Shown: positions 1-6,162, counted from the stretch's first letter. The stretch: 11,129 bases of DNA from MAG-120802 sp049430265 (GCA_049430265.1 JBMTBW010000026.1:1-11129), one strand, 5' to 3'. The notes: generated by a model from the sequence alone, not told the origin. Made by a program: numbers and translations.

Positions 1-1
1 T

Positions 2-109
2 GTCAGCGAAGTTGAGGTAATTAGCGCCGATTACATTAATAAGGCTTATGAGAGAACCATTGCAAGCGATGTTAAGTACCGTTTTGTGATTGATTGCTCT
101 ACTTTTTAA
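2..109 (+). CDS. Zinc-dependent NAD(P)-alcohol dehydrogenase, C-terminal fragment (YahK/cinnamyl-alcohol dehydrogenase-like)
   Basis: An open frame enters from the left edge and ends at TAA 107-109. Its last 35 residues include a pattern around INKAYER and a terminal VKYRFVID. This closely resembles, from memory, the C-terminus of E. coli YahK and related zinc medium-chain alcohol dehydrogenases that reduce aldehydes with NADPH. Only the final part of the cofactor-domain return strand is visible. Zinc ligands and the Rossmann glycine motif lie outside the window, so substrate and cofactor cannot be judged. Its stop codon overlaps that of the convergent DUF554 gene, and no terminator hairpin separates them. 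Family assignment is fairly secure; the exact subfamily is not. Confidence 0.75.
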   Translation, partial: VSEVEVISADYINKAYERTIASDVKYRFVIDCSTF

Positions 110-837
110 AGATTGTTTGCGATTAATGCAAATAGCGGTGCAAGGGCTAAAGCTGGCAGAAGGTTACCTATCGCTATCTGCTTGATATTAAGAAGTTTTA
201 AGGCAATACCTAAAAGCAATACCCCACCAGTTGCCGTCATAGCGCTAACTTGATACGGCTCAAGAATTGCTCCAAGTGCAAAACCGACCCCGGTCCAAGC
301 AAATTGATAGATACCAACAGGTAACGCCGAGAGCGCCACTCCCCAACCAAGGGCTGCGGCAAAAGCAATAGAGGTGAAAAAATCGAGAATACTTTTCAAA
401 GTTAATTGCTCAATACCTGTAGACATCCCATCACTAATGCTTCCCAGAATGGCAAGGGGACCAATTACAAAGAGAAGTGAAGCGCTGACAAAACCTTCAA
501 CAAAAGGAGAGGTTCCATCTTTATCAAATCGCGCCTTTAATTTGATCCCAATTACTTCAAGATGATCTTCAATCTTTAGCAGTGAACCAAATAATCCACC
601 TACAAGCAGTGAGGCAAGTACAACGAGAAGTGGTGAGCCATCTGGTAGATATCTATTAAAGTCTTCATCCCAAAGAGCTTTGATCGCCCCGGCCGCAGCA
701 ATTAAGGTGATAGCGCCAAGCACATCCATTACAAGATTTCGGGTTTTTTCACTCATCTTATTTCCAAGCAAAACGCCTAGCGCAGCTCCAGCAATGATTG
801 CCAATATATTAATAAGCGTTCCGACTCCAACAAACAT
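106..837 (-). CDS. DUF554 family integral membrane protein (YdfK/YqgA-like)
   Basis: This 243-residue protein is almost entirely hydrophobic, with about seven or eight likely membrane segments (roughly residues 4-25, 36-55, 68-87, 115-135, 149-173, 178-193, 203-217 and 222-240). Recognisable DUF554 signatures are an N-terminal GTLINILAIIAG, a central GPLAILGSISDG (126-137) followed by KSILDFFTSIAFAAALG, then ALPVGIYQ, and a C-terminal GNLLPALALAP. The length fits family members such as E. coli YqgA and Bacillus YdfK. The function of the family is unknown, and a transport role would be a guess. The ATG at 835-837 is the natural start: a TAGACT -10 box lies 7 nt upstream and there is no Shine-Dalgarno, so a leaderless mRNA is likely. 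The gene diverges from the YczE-like gene and converges on the alcohol dehydrogenase. Confidence 0.9.
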   Translation of the reverse strand: MFVGVGTLINILAIIAGAALGVLLGNKMSEKTRNLVMDVLGAITLIAAAGAIKALWDEDFNRYLPDGSPLLVVLASLLVGGLFGSLLKIEDHLEVIGIKLKARFDKDGTSPFVEGFVSASLLFVIGPLAILGSISDGMSTGIEQLTLKSILDFFTSIAFAAALGWGVALSALPVGIYQFAWTGVGFALGAILEPYQVSAMTATGGVLLLGIALKLLNIKQIAIGNLLPALALAPLFALIANNL

Positions 838-844
838 GAAGATA

Positions 845-850
845 AGTCTA
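845..850 (-). promoter_or_regulatory. Putative -10 box of a leaderless promoter for the DUF554 gene
   Basis: Read on the minus strand the hexamer is TAGACT, matching TANNNT. Seven bases separate it from the ATG, which would place transcription initiation at or next to the start codon. No convincing -35 element is visible. The same arrangement recurs before four other genes in the window, which supports it. Confidence 0.5.
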
Positions 851-864
851 GAGTATTAATGGTG

Positions 865-870
865 TAGCGT
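865..870 (+). promoter_or_regulatory. Putative -10 box of a leaderless promoter for the YczE-like gene
   Basis: TAGCGT (TANNNT) ends 6 nt before the GTG start at 877. There is no Shine-Dalgarno in those 6 nt (TAGAAA). With a 17-bp spacer, the -35 position would fall on the -10 box of the divergent DUF554 promoter, so the two promoters may compete. Confidence 0.45.
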
Positions 871-876
871 TAGAAA

Positions 877-1539
877 GTGAAGAGATTTATTGATGCGCTA
901 AGGCCTCATAAAACCATTCCGATAACCCATTGGAGCGCTTCACATCGCTGGGATCTCTCTATATCTAGAGTTTCAATTCTTACCTTTGGTCTTTTTATTT
1001 TTGGAATCGGCGATAGCTTAATAATTATTTCAGAGCTCGGTAATGCGCCTTGGTCAGTTCTTGCTCAAGGCGTTGCAACAAGAAGTAACATTTCCATTGG
1101 TAGTGCAACGTTTCTAATTAGTTGCCTTGTTCTCCTTCTCTGGATTCCATTAAGAGAGAAGCCCGGTTTTGGAACACTTGCAAATATTGTTGTTATCGCT
1201 ATTGGGATTGATGTTGGAATTGCTTTCATTAGAACTCCTGATTTATTTATCATTCAACTTCTCTATGTATTTATTGGCATTGGACTAATTGGCATTGGAT
1301 CAGCTCTCTACATCACCTGCGCCCTTGGTCCAGGTCCCCGCGATGGCTGGATGACTTCTCTGCATAGAAAAACAGGAATTCCAGTCGGGAGGGTTAGAAC
1401 TGCCATTGAGGTTTCAGTTTTCCTTGCCGGTTGGGCTTTAGGCGGGCGAATCGGGCTTGGAACTGCGCTCTTTGCCTTGTTAATTGGGTATGCAGTCGCT
1501 GCAGGTTTTGGTGTCGTTTCCAGGTTTACTAAACAGTAA
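877..1539 (+). CDS. YczE/YyaS-like integral membrane protein
   Basis: This is a 220-residue membrane protein with a basic N-terminus of about 30 residues. Roughly five hydrophobic segments follow (about 32-52, 75-92, 97-118, 122-146 and 176-213). Family hallmarks are the first-helix motif LGNAPWSVLAQG (54-65), the loop GPGPRDGWMTSL (151-162) followed by a helix starting at VGRVRTAIE, and the closing GLGTALFALLIGYAV. These fit the YczE group of poorly understood bacterial membrane proteins; in Bacillus, YczE has been linked to surfactin production, but no substrate is known. The start is a GTG, because the upstream ATG at 859 meets a stop after one codon. It appears to be transcribed alone, divergent from DUF554, with the structured NCS2 leader following its stop. 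Confidence 0.82.
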   Translation: MKRFIDALRPHKTIPITHWSASHRWDLSISRVSILTFGLFIFGIGDSLIIISELGNAPWSVLAQGVATRSNISIGSATFLISCLVLLLWIPLREKPGFGTLANIVVIAIGIDVGIAFIRTPDLFIIQLLYVFIGIGLIGIGSALYITCALGPGPRDGWMTSLHRKTGIPVGRVRTAIEVSVFLAGWALGGRIGLGTALFALLIGYAVAAGFGVVSRFTKQ

Positions 1540-1543
1540 CTAA

Positions 1544-1549
1544 TAGATT
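1544..1549 (+). promoter_or_regulatory. Weak candidate -10 box for the NCS2 permease transcript
   Basis: TAGATT fits TANNNT just after the YczE-like stop codon. A start site about 7 nt downstream (near 1556) would give a leader of roughly 95 nt before the preferred ATG at 1651. No good -35 sequence is at the right distance; TTTACT at 1525-1530 is too close. Readthrough from the YczE-like gene is an alternative. Confidence 0.25.
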
Positions 1550-1550
1550 T

Positions 1551-1638
1551 AAGCCACTCCCCTCGGCTTGTGGACTGCATCCACACGGTGTCGCAACCAC
1601 CACCGTTAAAAAATTAGCGACATCCCTTCATTGGGATG
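1551..1638 (+). promoter_or_regulatory. Structured 5' leader of the NCS2 permease with competing hairpins (candidate cis-regulatory RNA)
   Basis: The gap is dense with complementary segments. Stem A is AAGCC 1551-1555 with GGCTT 1565-1569. Stem B is TGTGGA 1569-1574 with TCCACA 1580-1585, a perfect 6 bp with a 5-nt loop. Stem C is CGGTG 1586-1590 with CACCG 1601-1605. Stem D is GGTGTCGC 1587-1594 with GCGACATC 1617-1624, 8 bp including one G-U. Stem E is CATCCC 1621-1626 with GGGATG 1633-1638, a perfect 6 bp. C and D exclude each other, and so do D and E. The loop and 3' arm of B (CATCC 1578-1582) could also pair with GGATG 1634-1638. No T-tract follows, so control of translation or RNA stability is more plausible than intrinsic termination. 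I recognise no purine, xanthine or other known riboswitch consensus. The pairings are seen directly; a regulatory role is inferred. Confidence 0.45.
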
Positions 1639-3087
1639 AAAAGGAAGAGCATGCTCGATTCATACTTCAAAATCTCACAACGGGGCTCATCAGTAGCCCA
1701 GGAAGTCCGCGGCGGTGTAGTTACCTTCTTTACGATGGCCTATATCGTTGCTCTCAATCCACTAATCATCGGTCTTGCAAAAGACGGCGATGGAAAGTTC
1801 CTTGGTGGCGGAGATGTTCCAAATTTAGCCCTTGTTGCAGCAGCAACAGCGTTAATAGCTGGAGTTATGTCAATTCTTATGGGAGTTGTTGCTAACTTCC
1901 CTCTTGCAATTGCAACTGGACTTGGCTTAAACACCTTCGTAGCCGTAGGTATTGCCTCCAAGATGACCTGGGCAGATGCCATGGGTCTTGTTGTTCTTGA
2001 AGGAATTATCATCACCGTTCTCGTTCTTACTGGCTTTAGAACTGCCGTATTTCGCGCAGTTCCAACTCAGCTAAAGATCGCGATCTCTGTCGGTATCGGT
2101 CTCTTTATCGCCCTTATCGGTCTAGTTGATGCCGGATTCGTCCGACGCACTGGCTCAGGACCAGTTCCAGTAACACTTGGAAACAATGGTGAATTAGTTG
2201 GCTGGCCTGTAATCGTCTTTGCTTTTGGTCTTTTCTTAACTATCGGTTTGATGGTTAAAAAGGTCAAAGCTGCTCTTCTACTTGGAATTATTGTTTCAAC
2301 TGGACTTGCAATCGCTCTTGAGAGCGCCTTTAAGATTGGGCCACTCTTTGATGGCGCAACTGGCAATGTAAATCCAAAGGGATGGAATCTAAACGTTCCA
2401 GCTCTGCCAGAAGCCGTTGTTGCAACTCCAGACTTTGGTTTACTTGGTTCATTTAACCTATTTGGTTCATTTGATCGAGTTCCACTAATCACAGCTCTTC
2501 TCTTGGTCTTCACTCTTCTCCTAGCTGACTTCTTTGACACTATGGGAACGATGACAGCTATCGGACAAGAGGCAGGATTAAACGATAAGGATGGAACTCC
2601 TCCAAATGCAGATCGCATCCTTCTCGTTGACTCACTAGCAGCTGTTGCAGGTGGCGCTGGTGGAGTTTCTTCAAATACTTCTTATATCGAATCAGCATCA
2701 GGTGTGGGTGAAGGCGCTAGAACGGGACTTGCTTCAGTAGTTACTGGAGTTCTCTTCCTTCTAACTACCTTCCTAGCCCCACTAGTTGCAGTCATTCCTT
2801 ATGAAGCAGCAACTCCAGCCCTGATCATCGTAGGTTTCTTGATGATGACTCAGATTAAATCGATTGATTGGGAAGATTATGGAATTGCAATTCCAGCTTT
2901 CTTAACTATCATTTTGATGCCATTTACCTACAACATCTCAGTGGGAATTGGAGCTGGATTTGTTTCTTATGTAGTAATTAGATACTTGCAAGGCAGACGT
3001 AAGGATGTTCATCCGCTACTTCTTCTCACTGCAGGTCTATTTATGATCTACTTCCTAAATAACCCAATTAACGTTTGGGTTTCCTAA
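1636..3087 (+). CDS. NCS2 family nucleobase permease (AzgA/PbuG-like, probable purine:H+ symporter)
   Basis: The longest reading gives 483 residues; starting at ATG 1651 gives 478. I think 1651 is more likely, because a Shine-Dalgarno precedes it and family members begin near LDSYFKISQRG. Membrane segments run throughout. Signatures (long-form numbering) are TFFTMAYIVALNP (30-42), GLGLNTFVA (95-103), the substrate/proton motif LADFFDTMGTMTAIGQEAGL (296-315), and SNTSYIESASGVGEGARTG (346-364). This pattern belongs to the AzgA-type branch of NCS2, whose characterised members import adenine, guanine or hypoxanthine with protons. The exact substrate cannot be read from sequence. It appears monocistronic, with an unusual structured leader and a strong terminator. 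Codon choice looks more C-ending (ctc, ttc, atc) than in its neighbours, which could reflect higher expression. Confidence 0.9.
   Translation: MKRKSMLDSYFKISQRGSSVAQEVRGGVVTFFTMAYIVALNPLIIGLAKDGDGKFLGGGDVPNLALVAAATALIAGVMSILMGVVANFPLAIATGLGLNTFVAVGIASKMTWADAMGLVVLEGIIITVLVLTGFRTAVFRAVPTQLKIAISVGIGLFIALIGLVDAGFVRRTGSGPVPVTLGNNGELVGWPVIVFAFGLFLTIGLMVKKVKAALLLGIIVSTGLAIALESAFKIGPLFDGATGNVNPKGWNLNVPALPEAVVATPDFGLLGSFNLFGSFDRVPLITALLLVFTLLLADFFDTMGTMTAIGQEAGLNDKDGTPPNADRILLVDSLAAVAGGAGGVSSNTSYIESASGVGEGARTGLASVVTGVLFLLTTFLAPLVAVIPYEAATPALIIVGFLMMTQIKSIDWEDYGIAIPAFLTIILMPFTYNISVGIGAGFVSYVVIRYLQGRRKDVHPLLLLTAGLFMIYFLNNPINVWVS
1641..1647 (+). promoter_or_regulatory. Shine-Dalgarno-like AAGGAAG that favours the ATG at 1651
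   Basis: AAGGAAG lies 3 nt before ATG 1651 and directly after stem E. It lies downstream of the ATG at 1636, so it cannot serve that codon. Related permeases begin close to the LDxxFKLSxRG motif, which also favours 1651. Confidence 0.5.
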
Positions 3088-3105
3088 ATAAGTAGTTGCA
3101 ATTAA

Positions 3106-3140
3106 AGATCTGGCCCGGGTTATCCCGGGCCAGATTTATT
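3106..3140. terminator. Bidirectional rho-independent terminator between the NCS2 permease and ung
   Basis: A perfect 12-bp stem, ATCTGGCCCGGG 3108-3119 with CCCGGGCCAGAT 3124-3135, closes on a TTAT loop. Flanking bases extend it by a G-U and an A-T pair. On the plus strand it is followed by TTTATTTC, and on the minus strand by CTTTAAT. It can therefore stop both converging transcripts. It is by far the strongest hairpin in the window. Confidence 0.9.
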
Positions 3141-3791
3141 TCACCAGATAATTGGGGTTTTTCCTTTGTTTTCTAGAAGTTGGTTCACTCTCGAAAAGGG
3201 CTTAGATCCAAGAAAACCTCGATGGGCTGAAAGTGGGCTTGGATGGACCCCTTCGACTAAGCAATCCTCGCTGAAAAGATGGGCTAGTTCTCTAGCGCTA
3301 GATCCCCATAGCAGGCCAACTGCTCCCAAGTTGGCGCAATGGGCAACAATCTTCTCAGTGATTTCTTGCCAGCCTAGCTTTGAATGTGAACCGCTCTCAC
3401 CTGCTGTAACAGTAAGTACTCGGTTAAGAAGCATTACTCCTTGACTTGCCCATTTAGTCAGATCGCCATCTGCCGTTGTTGTTGAACCAATATCAGTCAT
3501 GATCTCTTTTTGAATATTTAGAAGCGATCCTGGTAGTCCAGTCTTTCTAGGCGGAACCGCAAAGGAGAGGCCAATCGCATCAGAAATATTTGGATATGGA
3601 TCTTGCCCAACGATAATTACCTTCACTTGTTCAGGCTTAAGCTCCAGTGCGCGGAATAGATGCTTCTTATCTGGCAGTATTCGCTCGCCTTGATCAGCTT
3701 GCTTTTGTAGCTTCGTGCCAAGCTCATCGATCTGCGAGTTATAGTCTTGGAGGAGTTCCTTCCAAGGATCCGGAACTAAAGAAGAAAGCAT
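3141..3791 (-). CDS. ung: Uracil-DNA glycosylase, family 1
   Basis: This 216-residue enzyme removes uracil from DNA and starts base-excision repair of deaminated cytosine. The catalytic water-activating loop is GQDPYPN (62-68), with Asp64 as the catalytic base. The uracil-binding segment AIGLSFAVP follows (72-80), then LLNRVLTV (121-128), LLWGSSARE (160-168), and the DNA-intercalation loop HPSPLSAHRGFLG (183-195) with His183. Proline instead of the usual histidine after GQDPY is, from memory, also present in mycobacterial Ung, so it is a lineage trait and not damage. The ATG overlaps the stop of the upstream ABC ATPase by one base (TAATG), suggesting translational coupling. The gene ends just before the bidirectional terminator. 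No ribosome site other than this coupling is evident. Confidence 0.96.
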   Translation of the reverse strand: MLSSLVPDPWKELLQDYNSQIDELGTKLQKQADQGERILPDKKHLFRALELKPEQVKVIIVGQDPYPNISDAIGLSFAVPPRKTGLPGSLLNIQKEIMTDIGSTTTADGDLTKWASQGVMLLNRVLTVTAGESGSHSKLGWQEITEKIVAHCANLGAVGLLWGSSARELAHLFSEDCLVEGVHPSPLSAHRGFLGSKPFSRVNQLLENKGKTPIIW

Positions 3792-4576
3792 TAATCTTTT
3801 GCCACAGCAAAATAACGCAAACCATTAAAGGATAATGAAACCCTGACGCCAAAAACCTCTTCGATATTTGCCTCGGTCAGGGCTTCAGAGATCTCTCCGG
3901 CATAGAGCGCTCGTCCTTCTTTAAGTAAGAGCGCGTGCGTCGTGCCTGCCGGTATCTCCTCAATATGATGAGTGACAATTACTGTTGCCGGGGCGCGCTC
4001 CTCGCTGGTGTATGAGGTGATGCGAGAGAGAATATCTTCGCGGCCTCCAAGATCTAATCCAGCAGCTGGTTCATCAAGTAAGAGAAGTTCAGGATCTGCC
4101 ATAAGCGCTCTTGAAATTTGAACTCTTTTCTTCTCACCTTCACTTAAAGTAGAAAAAGTTCTCTCGCCTAACTCTCGCACCCCAAAGATGTTTAGAAGCG
4201 CTTTAGCCCTTGATTCATCCCAGAGATCGTAATCTTCTTGCCACCTACCTGCGATTCCATAAGCTGCAGTTAAAACAACGTCTATTACTTTCTCATCTCC
4301 TGGGAGAAATTCCATCATTGCGCTAGAAGTAAATCCAATTCGCGGTCTTAACTCAAAAACATCAGTTGATCCCATCTTCTCGCCAAGAATCTCCACACTG
4401 CCTTTGCTTGGGTGTATTAAGGCAGCAAGTAATTGCAGAAGTGTTGTCTTACCCGCTCCATTTGGGCCAAGGATGACCCATCTTTCTTGTGCGTTTATCT
4501 GCCAAGAAATGGGTCCTAAAATGCGCTTATTGGATCTAAGAACTTCCACCTCAACGCAGCGCAATAAGGGTTCCAT
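3791..4576 (-). CDS. Orphan ABC-type ATP-binding protein (YlmA / Rv3041c-like)
   Basis: This is a 261-residue single ATPase domain with no membrane part. Walker A is GPNGAGKTT (37-45), the signature is LSEGE (144-148), Walker B is LLLLDEP (164-170) followed by the D-loop AAGLD, and the switch histidine is in VTHH (201-204). At the Q-loop position the sequence is IGFTSSAMMEF, with no glutamine. From memory, the same TSS pattern occurs in mycobacterial Rv3041c, the neighbour of serB2, so it seems to be a subfamily feature. No permease or binding-protein gene lies nearby, so the substrate is unknown; annotation as an iron or molybdate transporter would be unsupported. A TATCTT -10 box 8 nt before the ATG suggests a leaderless transcript. 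It is followed by ung with one-base overlap and diverges from the serB unit, a neighbourhood similar to that in mycobacteria. Confidence 0.88.
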   Translation of the reverse strand: MEPLLRCVEVEVLRSNKRILGPISWQINAQERWVILGPNGAGKTTLLQLLAALIHPSKGSVEILGEKMGSTDVFELRPRIGFTSSAMMEFLPGDEKVIDVVLTAAYGIAGRWQEDYDLWDESRAKALLNIFGVRELGERTFSTLSEGEKKRVQISRALMADPELLLLDEPAAGLDLGGREDILSRITSYTSEERAPATVIVTHHIEEIPAGTTHALLLKEGRALYAGEISEALTEANIEEVFGVRVSLSFNGLRYFAVAKD

Positions 4577-4584
4577 AGGGCGAC

Positions 4585-4590
4585 AAGATA
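4585..4590 (-). promoter_or_regulatory. Putative -10 box for the ABC ATPase-ung unit
   Basis: Read on the minus strand the hexamer is TATCTT (TANNNT), 8 nt before the ATG at 4574-4576. There is no Shine-Dalgarno between them. Spacing is slightly longer than at the other candidates, so initiation could be at the ATG or one to two bases upstream. Confidence 0.4.
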
Positions 4591-4613
4591 CCTCGTTGCT
4601 AATGAGTATTCGC

Positions 4614-4619
4614 TAAACT
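4614..4619 (+). promoter_or_regulatory. Putative -10 box of a leaderless promoter for the ACT-serB unit
   Basis: TAAACT (TANNNT) ends 6 nt before the GTG at 4626. The in-frame TAA formed by the same bases (4614-4616) rules out a start further upstream. This supports the GTG both as translation start and as probable first transcribed base. Confidence 0.5.
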
Positions 4620-4625
4620 TCGGCA

Positions 4626-4862
4626 GTGAAAGCGCGGGCAATTATTCTCATCAGTGGAGCGGCGAGCCAAGTCCCCAATCAATTGGTGGATGAAACCTTA
4701 AAACCCTTCACTCTAAGCATTCTGGATCGACAAGAGATACTTATGGCCGGCCGCATGATTTTGGCTCTTGAAATTGAGCTAGATCCCCCTCACTTAGATG
4801 CAGTTGAGTCAGATTTAATAAAGGCTCTTGATAAATTTGATGTTGCATGTGAATTACTATGA
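4626..4862 (+). CDS. Stand-alone ACT-domain-like protein, probable partner of SerB
   Basis: This 78-residue product starts at GTG. Its pattern, a beta-strand ARAIILISG, a helix QLVDETLKP, a strand SILDRQEILMAGRMILALEIEL and a second helix, matches the first ACT domain of mycobacterial SerB2 as I remember it (LLNVEQVVIRGRLTLGVLV aligns with ILDRQEILMAGRMILALEI). ACT domains bind amino acids and commonly form dimers. In SerB2 two ACT domains are fused ahead of the phosphatase and mediate serine feedback. Here only one is present, as a separate polypeptide overlapping serB by ATGA, so a serine-sensing or assembly role is plausible but inferred. The usual aspartate-x-proline-glycine turn of ligand-binding ACT loops is not obvious (GAASQVPN), so ligand binding may be lost or altered. 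A split by frameshift or sequencing error is the alternative. Confidence 0.7.
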   Translation: MKARAIILISGAASQVPNQLVDETLKPFTLSILDRQEILMAGRMILALEIELDPPHLDAVESDLIKALDKFDVACELL

Positions 4863-5488
4863 AATTTAGATTGATACTCTTTGATGTCGATTCCACTCTA
4901 ATTAAGCAGGAGGTAATTGACCTACTTGCTGACAAATCTGGGCATGGCAATGAGGTTCAGCAAATCACGGCAAGGGCCATGAGGGGAGAAATTGATTTTG
5001 CGCAAGCTTTATCTAAGCGAGTCTCACTCCTTGAAGGACTACCAGAATCGGTCTTTACTGAAGTTTTAAGCCAGATTTCATTTGCAGAAGGTTTCGATGA
5101 ATTGTTCTCTTATCTACGCAAGAATGGTTTTTTAGTGGGCGCTGTCTCAGGTGGCTTTCATAATGTTCTTGATAAGTTGTTTGCTCAATTACAGCTAGAT
5201 TTCCTAAAGGCAAATGTTTTAGAAGTCGTTGATGGCAAATTGACCGGCAAAATCACAGCAGCTCCCGTTGATCGGCTTGCTAAAGCGCAAGCCTTAAGAG
5301 AGTTCGCTGCCTTGCATAAAATTGAACTAGAAAACACCGTGGCTGTAGGCGATGGAGCAAACGATATAGACATGATCGAACTTGCTGGGCTTGGAGTGAG
5401 CTATATGGGCAAAGAGATACTAAGACAGAAAGCTGACCTGCACCTGGAAAAGGCTGGTCTTAACGCTCTTATCCAATACCTAAATTAG
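4859..5488 (+). CDS. serB: Phosphoserine phosphatase (HAD family)
   Basis: This 209-residue catalytic domain hydrolyses O-phospho-L-serine to serine, the last step of the phosphorylated serine pathway. HAD motif I is FDVDSTL (8-14), with nucleophile Asp9 and acid/base Asp11. The cap domain follows, with a typical ITARAMRGEIDFAQAL (36-51). Motif II is VSGGF with Ser97, motif III is Lys142 in DRLAKAQAL, and motif IV is GDGANDIDM (164-172) for magnesium. All catalytic positions are present and the length matches the stand-alone phosphatase core. The N-terminal ACT part found in mycobacterial SerB2 is instead the preceding small gene, and the two overlap by 4 bp (ATGA), implying coupled translation. 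It converges on rpe with only 14 bp between stops. Confidence 0.93.
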   Translation: MKFRLILFDVDSTLIKQEVIDLLADKSGHGNEVQQITARAMRGEIDFAQALSKRVSLLEGLPESVFTEVLSQISFAEGFDELFSYLRKNGFLVGAVSGGFHNVLDKLFAQLQLDFLKANVLEVVDGKLTGKITAAPVDRLAKAQALREFAALHKIELENTVAVGDGANDIDMIELAGLGVSYMGKEILRQKADLHLEKAGLNALIQYLN

Positions 5489-5502
5489 TAACAACAATTT
5501 AG
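5480..5502. terminator. Weak A+T-rich hairpin between serB and rpe stops
   Basis: CTAAATT 5480-5486 pairs with AATTTAG 5496-5502 around a 9-nt loop. The stem has only one G-C pair at its base, and no T-tract follows. It overlaps the last codons of serB and borders the rpe stop. It could be a weak bidirectional terminator or simply chance complementarity in A+T-rich sequence. Confidence 0.2.
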
Positions 5503-6162
5503 CTAGCAATTATTGGCAAGCATGCGCAGTTGCTCAACCATACTTGCAGGGTTTTCTGATTTATAGACAGCGGAACCTGCTACAAAAGTATCAGCACCGG
5601 CTCGGCGGGCAGTTTCAATGGTGGATAACGAGATGCCGCCATCGATTTGAAGCCAGACATCATTTAACTTGCGCTGCTCTAGATAGCGACGCGCTTTCTC
5701 AACCTTTGGCATCATTGAGGCCATAAAAGACTGACCGCCAAAACCTGGCTCAACTGTCATCACAACGATCATATCTATTGCTTGCAGAAGTTCTTCAACT
5801 ACTTCGATTGGTGTATCAGGTTTGATGGCAAGGCCAGCTCTCTTTCCAAGGCTTCTGATGTTTTTGAGAGTTTGTAGCGGGTCTTGGCAGGCTTCAAAAT
5901 GAACAGTGATACTTACAGCATTTTCTGAACAATATTGATTTACCTTCTCATCTACTTCTGCCACCATGAGATGAACATCTATTGGTAGCGTAGAGAAATC
6001 AATTATTTCCCTGGTTCGCTCAGGCGAAAAAGTAGAATTAGGAACGAAAACATTATCCATTACATCTAGATGGATCAGATCTGCCGTTGAAGCAACTTTC
6101 TCAATCTCCCCTGGAAGGTCATCAAAATTGGCATTTAGAATGCTAGGACAAATTCTTATCAT
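5503..6162 (-). CDS. rpe: Ribulose-phosphate 3-epimerase
   Basis: This 219-residue TIM-barrel enzyme interconverts D-ribulose 5-phosphate and D-xylulose 5-phosphate in the non-oxidative pentose phosphate pathway. Visible motifs are CPSILNANF (5-13), LIHLDVMDNVFVPN (29-42) with metal ligands His31 and Asp33, DVHLMV (62-67) with His64, the phosphate and flexible loop VEPGFGGQSF (137-146), LQIDGGIS (171-178) with the second acidic residue Asp174, and the phosphate-binding end AGSAVY (195-200). Length and motifs are complete. The ATG overlaps the rsmB stop as ATGA, so it is the translationally coupled last gene of the minus-strand cluster. Asparagine in VMDN, where many bacteria have glycine, is as I recall usual in actinobacteria. 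Confidence 0.97.
   Translation of the reverse strand: MIRICPSILNANFDDLPGEIEKVASTADLIHLDVMDNVFVPNSTFSPERTREIIDFSTLPIDVHLMVAEVDEKVNQYCSENAVSITVHFEACQDPLQTLKNIRSLGKRAGLAIKPDTPIEVVEELLQAIDMIVVMTVEPGFGGQSFMASMMPKVEKARRYLEQRKLNDVWLQIDGGISLSTIETARRAGADTFVAGSAVYKSENPASMVEQLRMLANNC

Noticed and set aside
1540..1635. A classical purine riboswitch or an intrinsic terminator in the NCS2 leader.
   Set aside because: The conserved purine-riboswitch core loops are not present, and none of the hairpins is followed by a T-tract, so neither known class can be called. The region is reported only as an unclassified structured leader.
2067..2618. A 183-codon open frame on the minus strand opposite the NCS2 permease gene.
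   Set aside because: It is antisense to a well-conserved permease, has a low-complexity serine/proline/arginine-rich composition typical of reverse-strand translations of membrane proteins, and resembles no family I know.
3588..3610. GQDPYP in Ung instead of the textbook GQDPYH.
   Set aside because: Mycobacterial Ung, as I recall it, carries the same proline, and the catalytic aspartate is intact, so this is a lineage feature and not a defect.
6040..6075. Asparagine in the Rpe motif HLDVMDN where many bacteria have glycine.
   Set aside because: This variant is, from memory, normal in actinobacterial Rpe; the metal ligands are all present.
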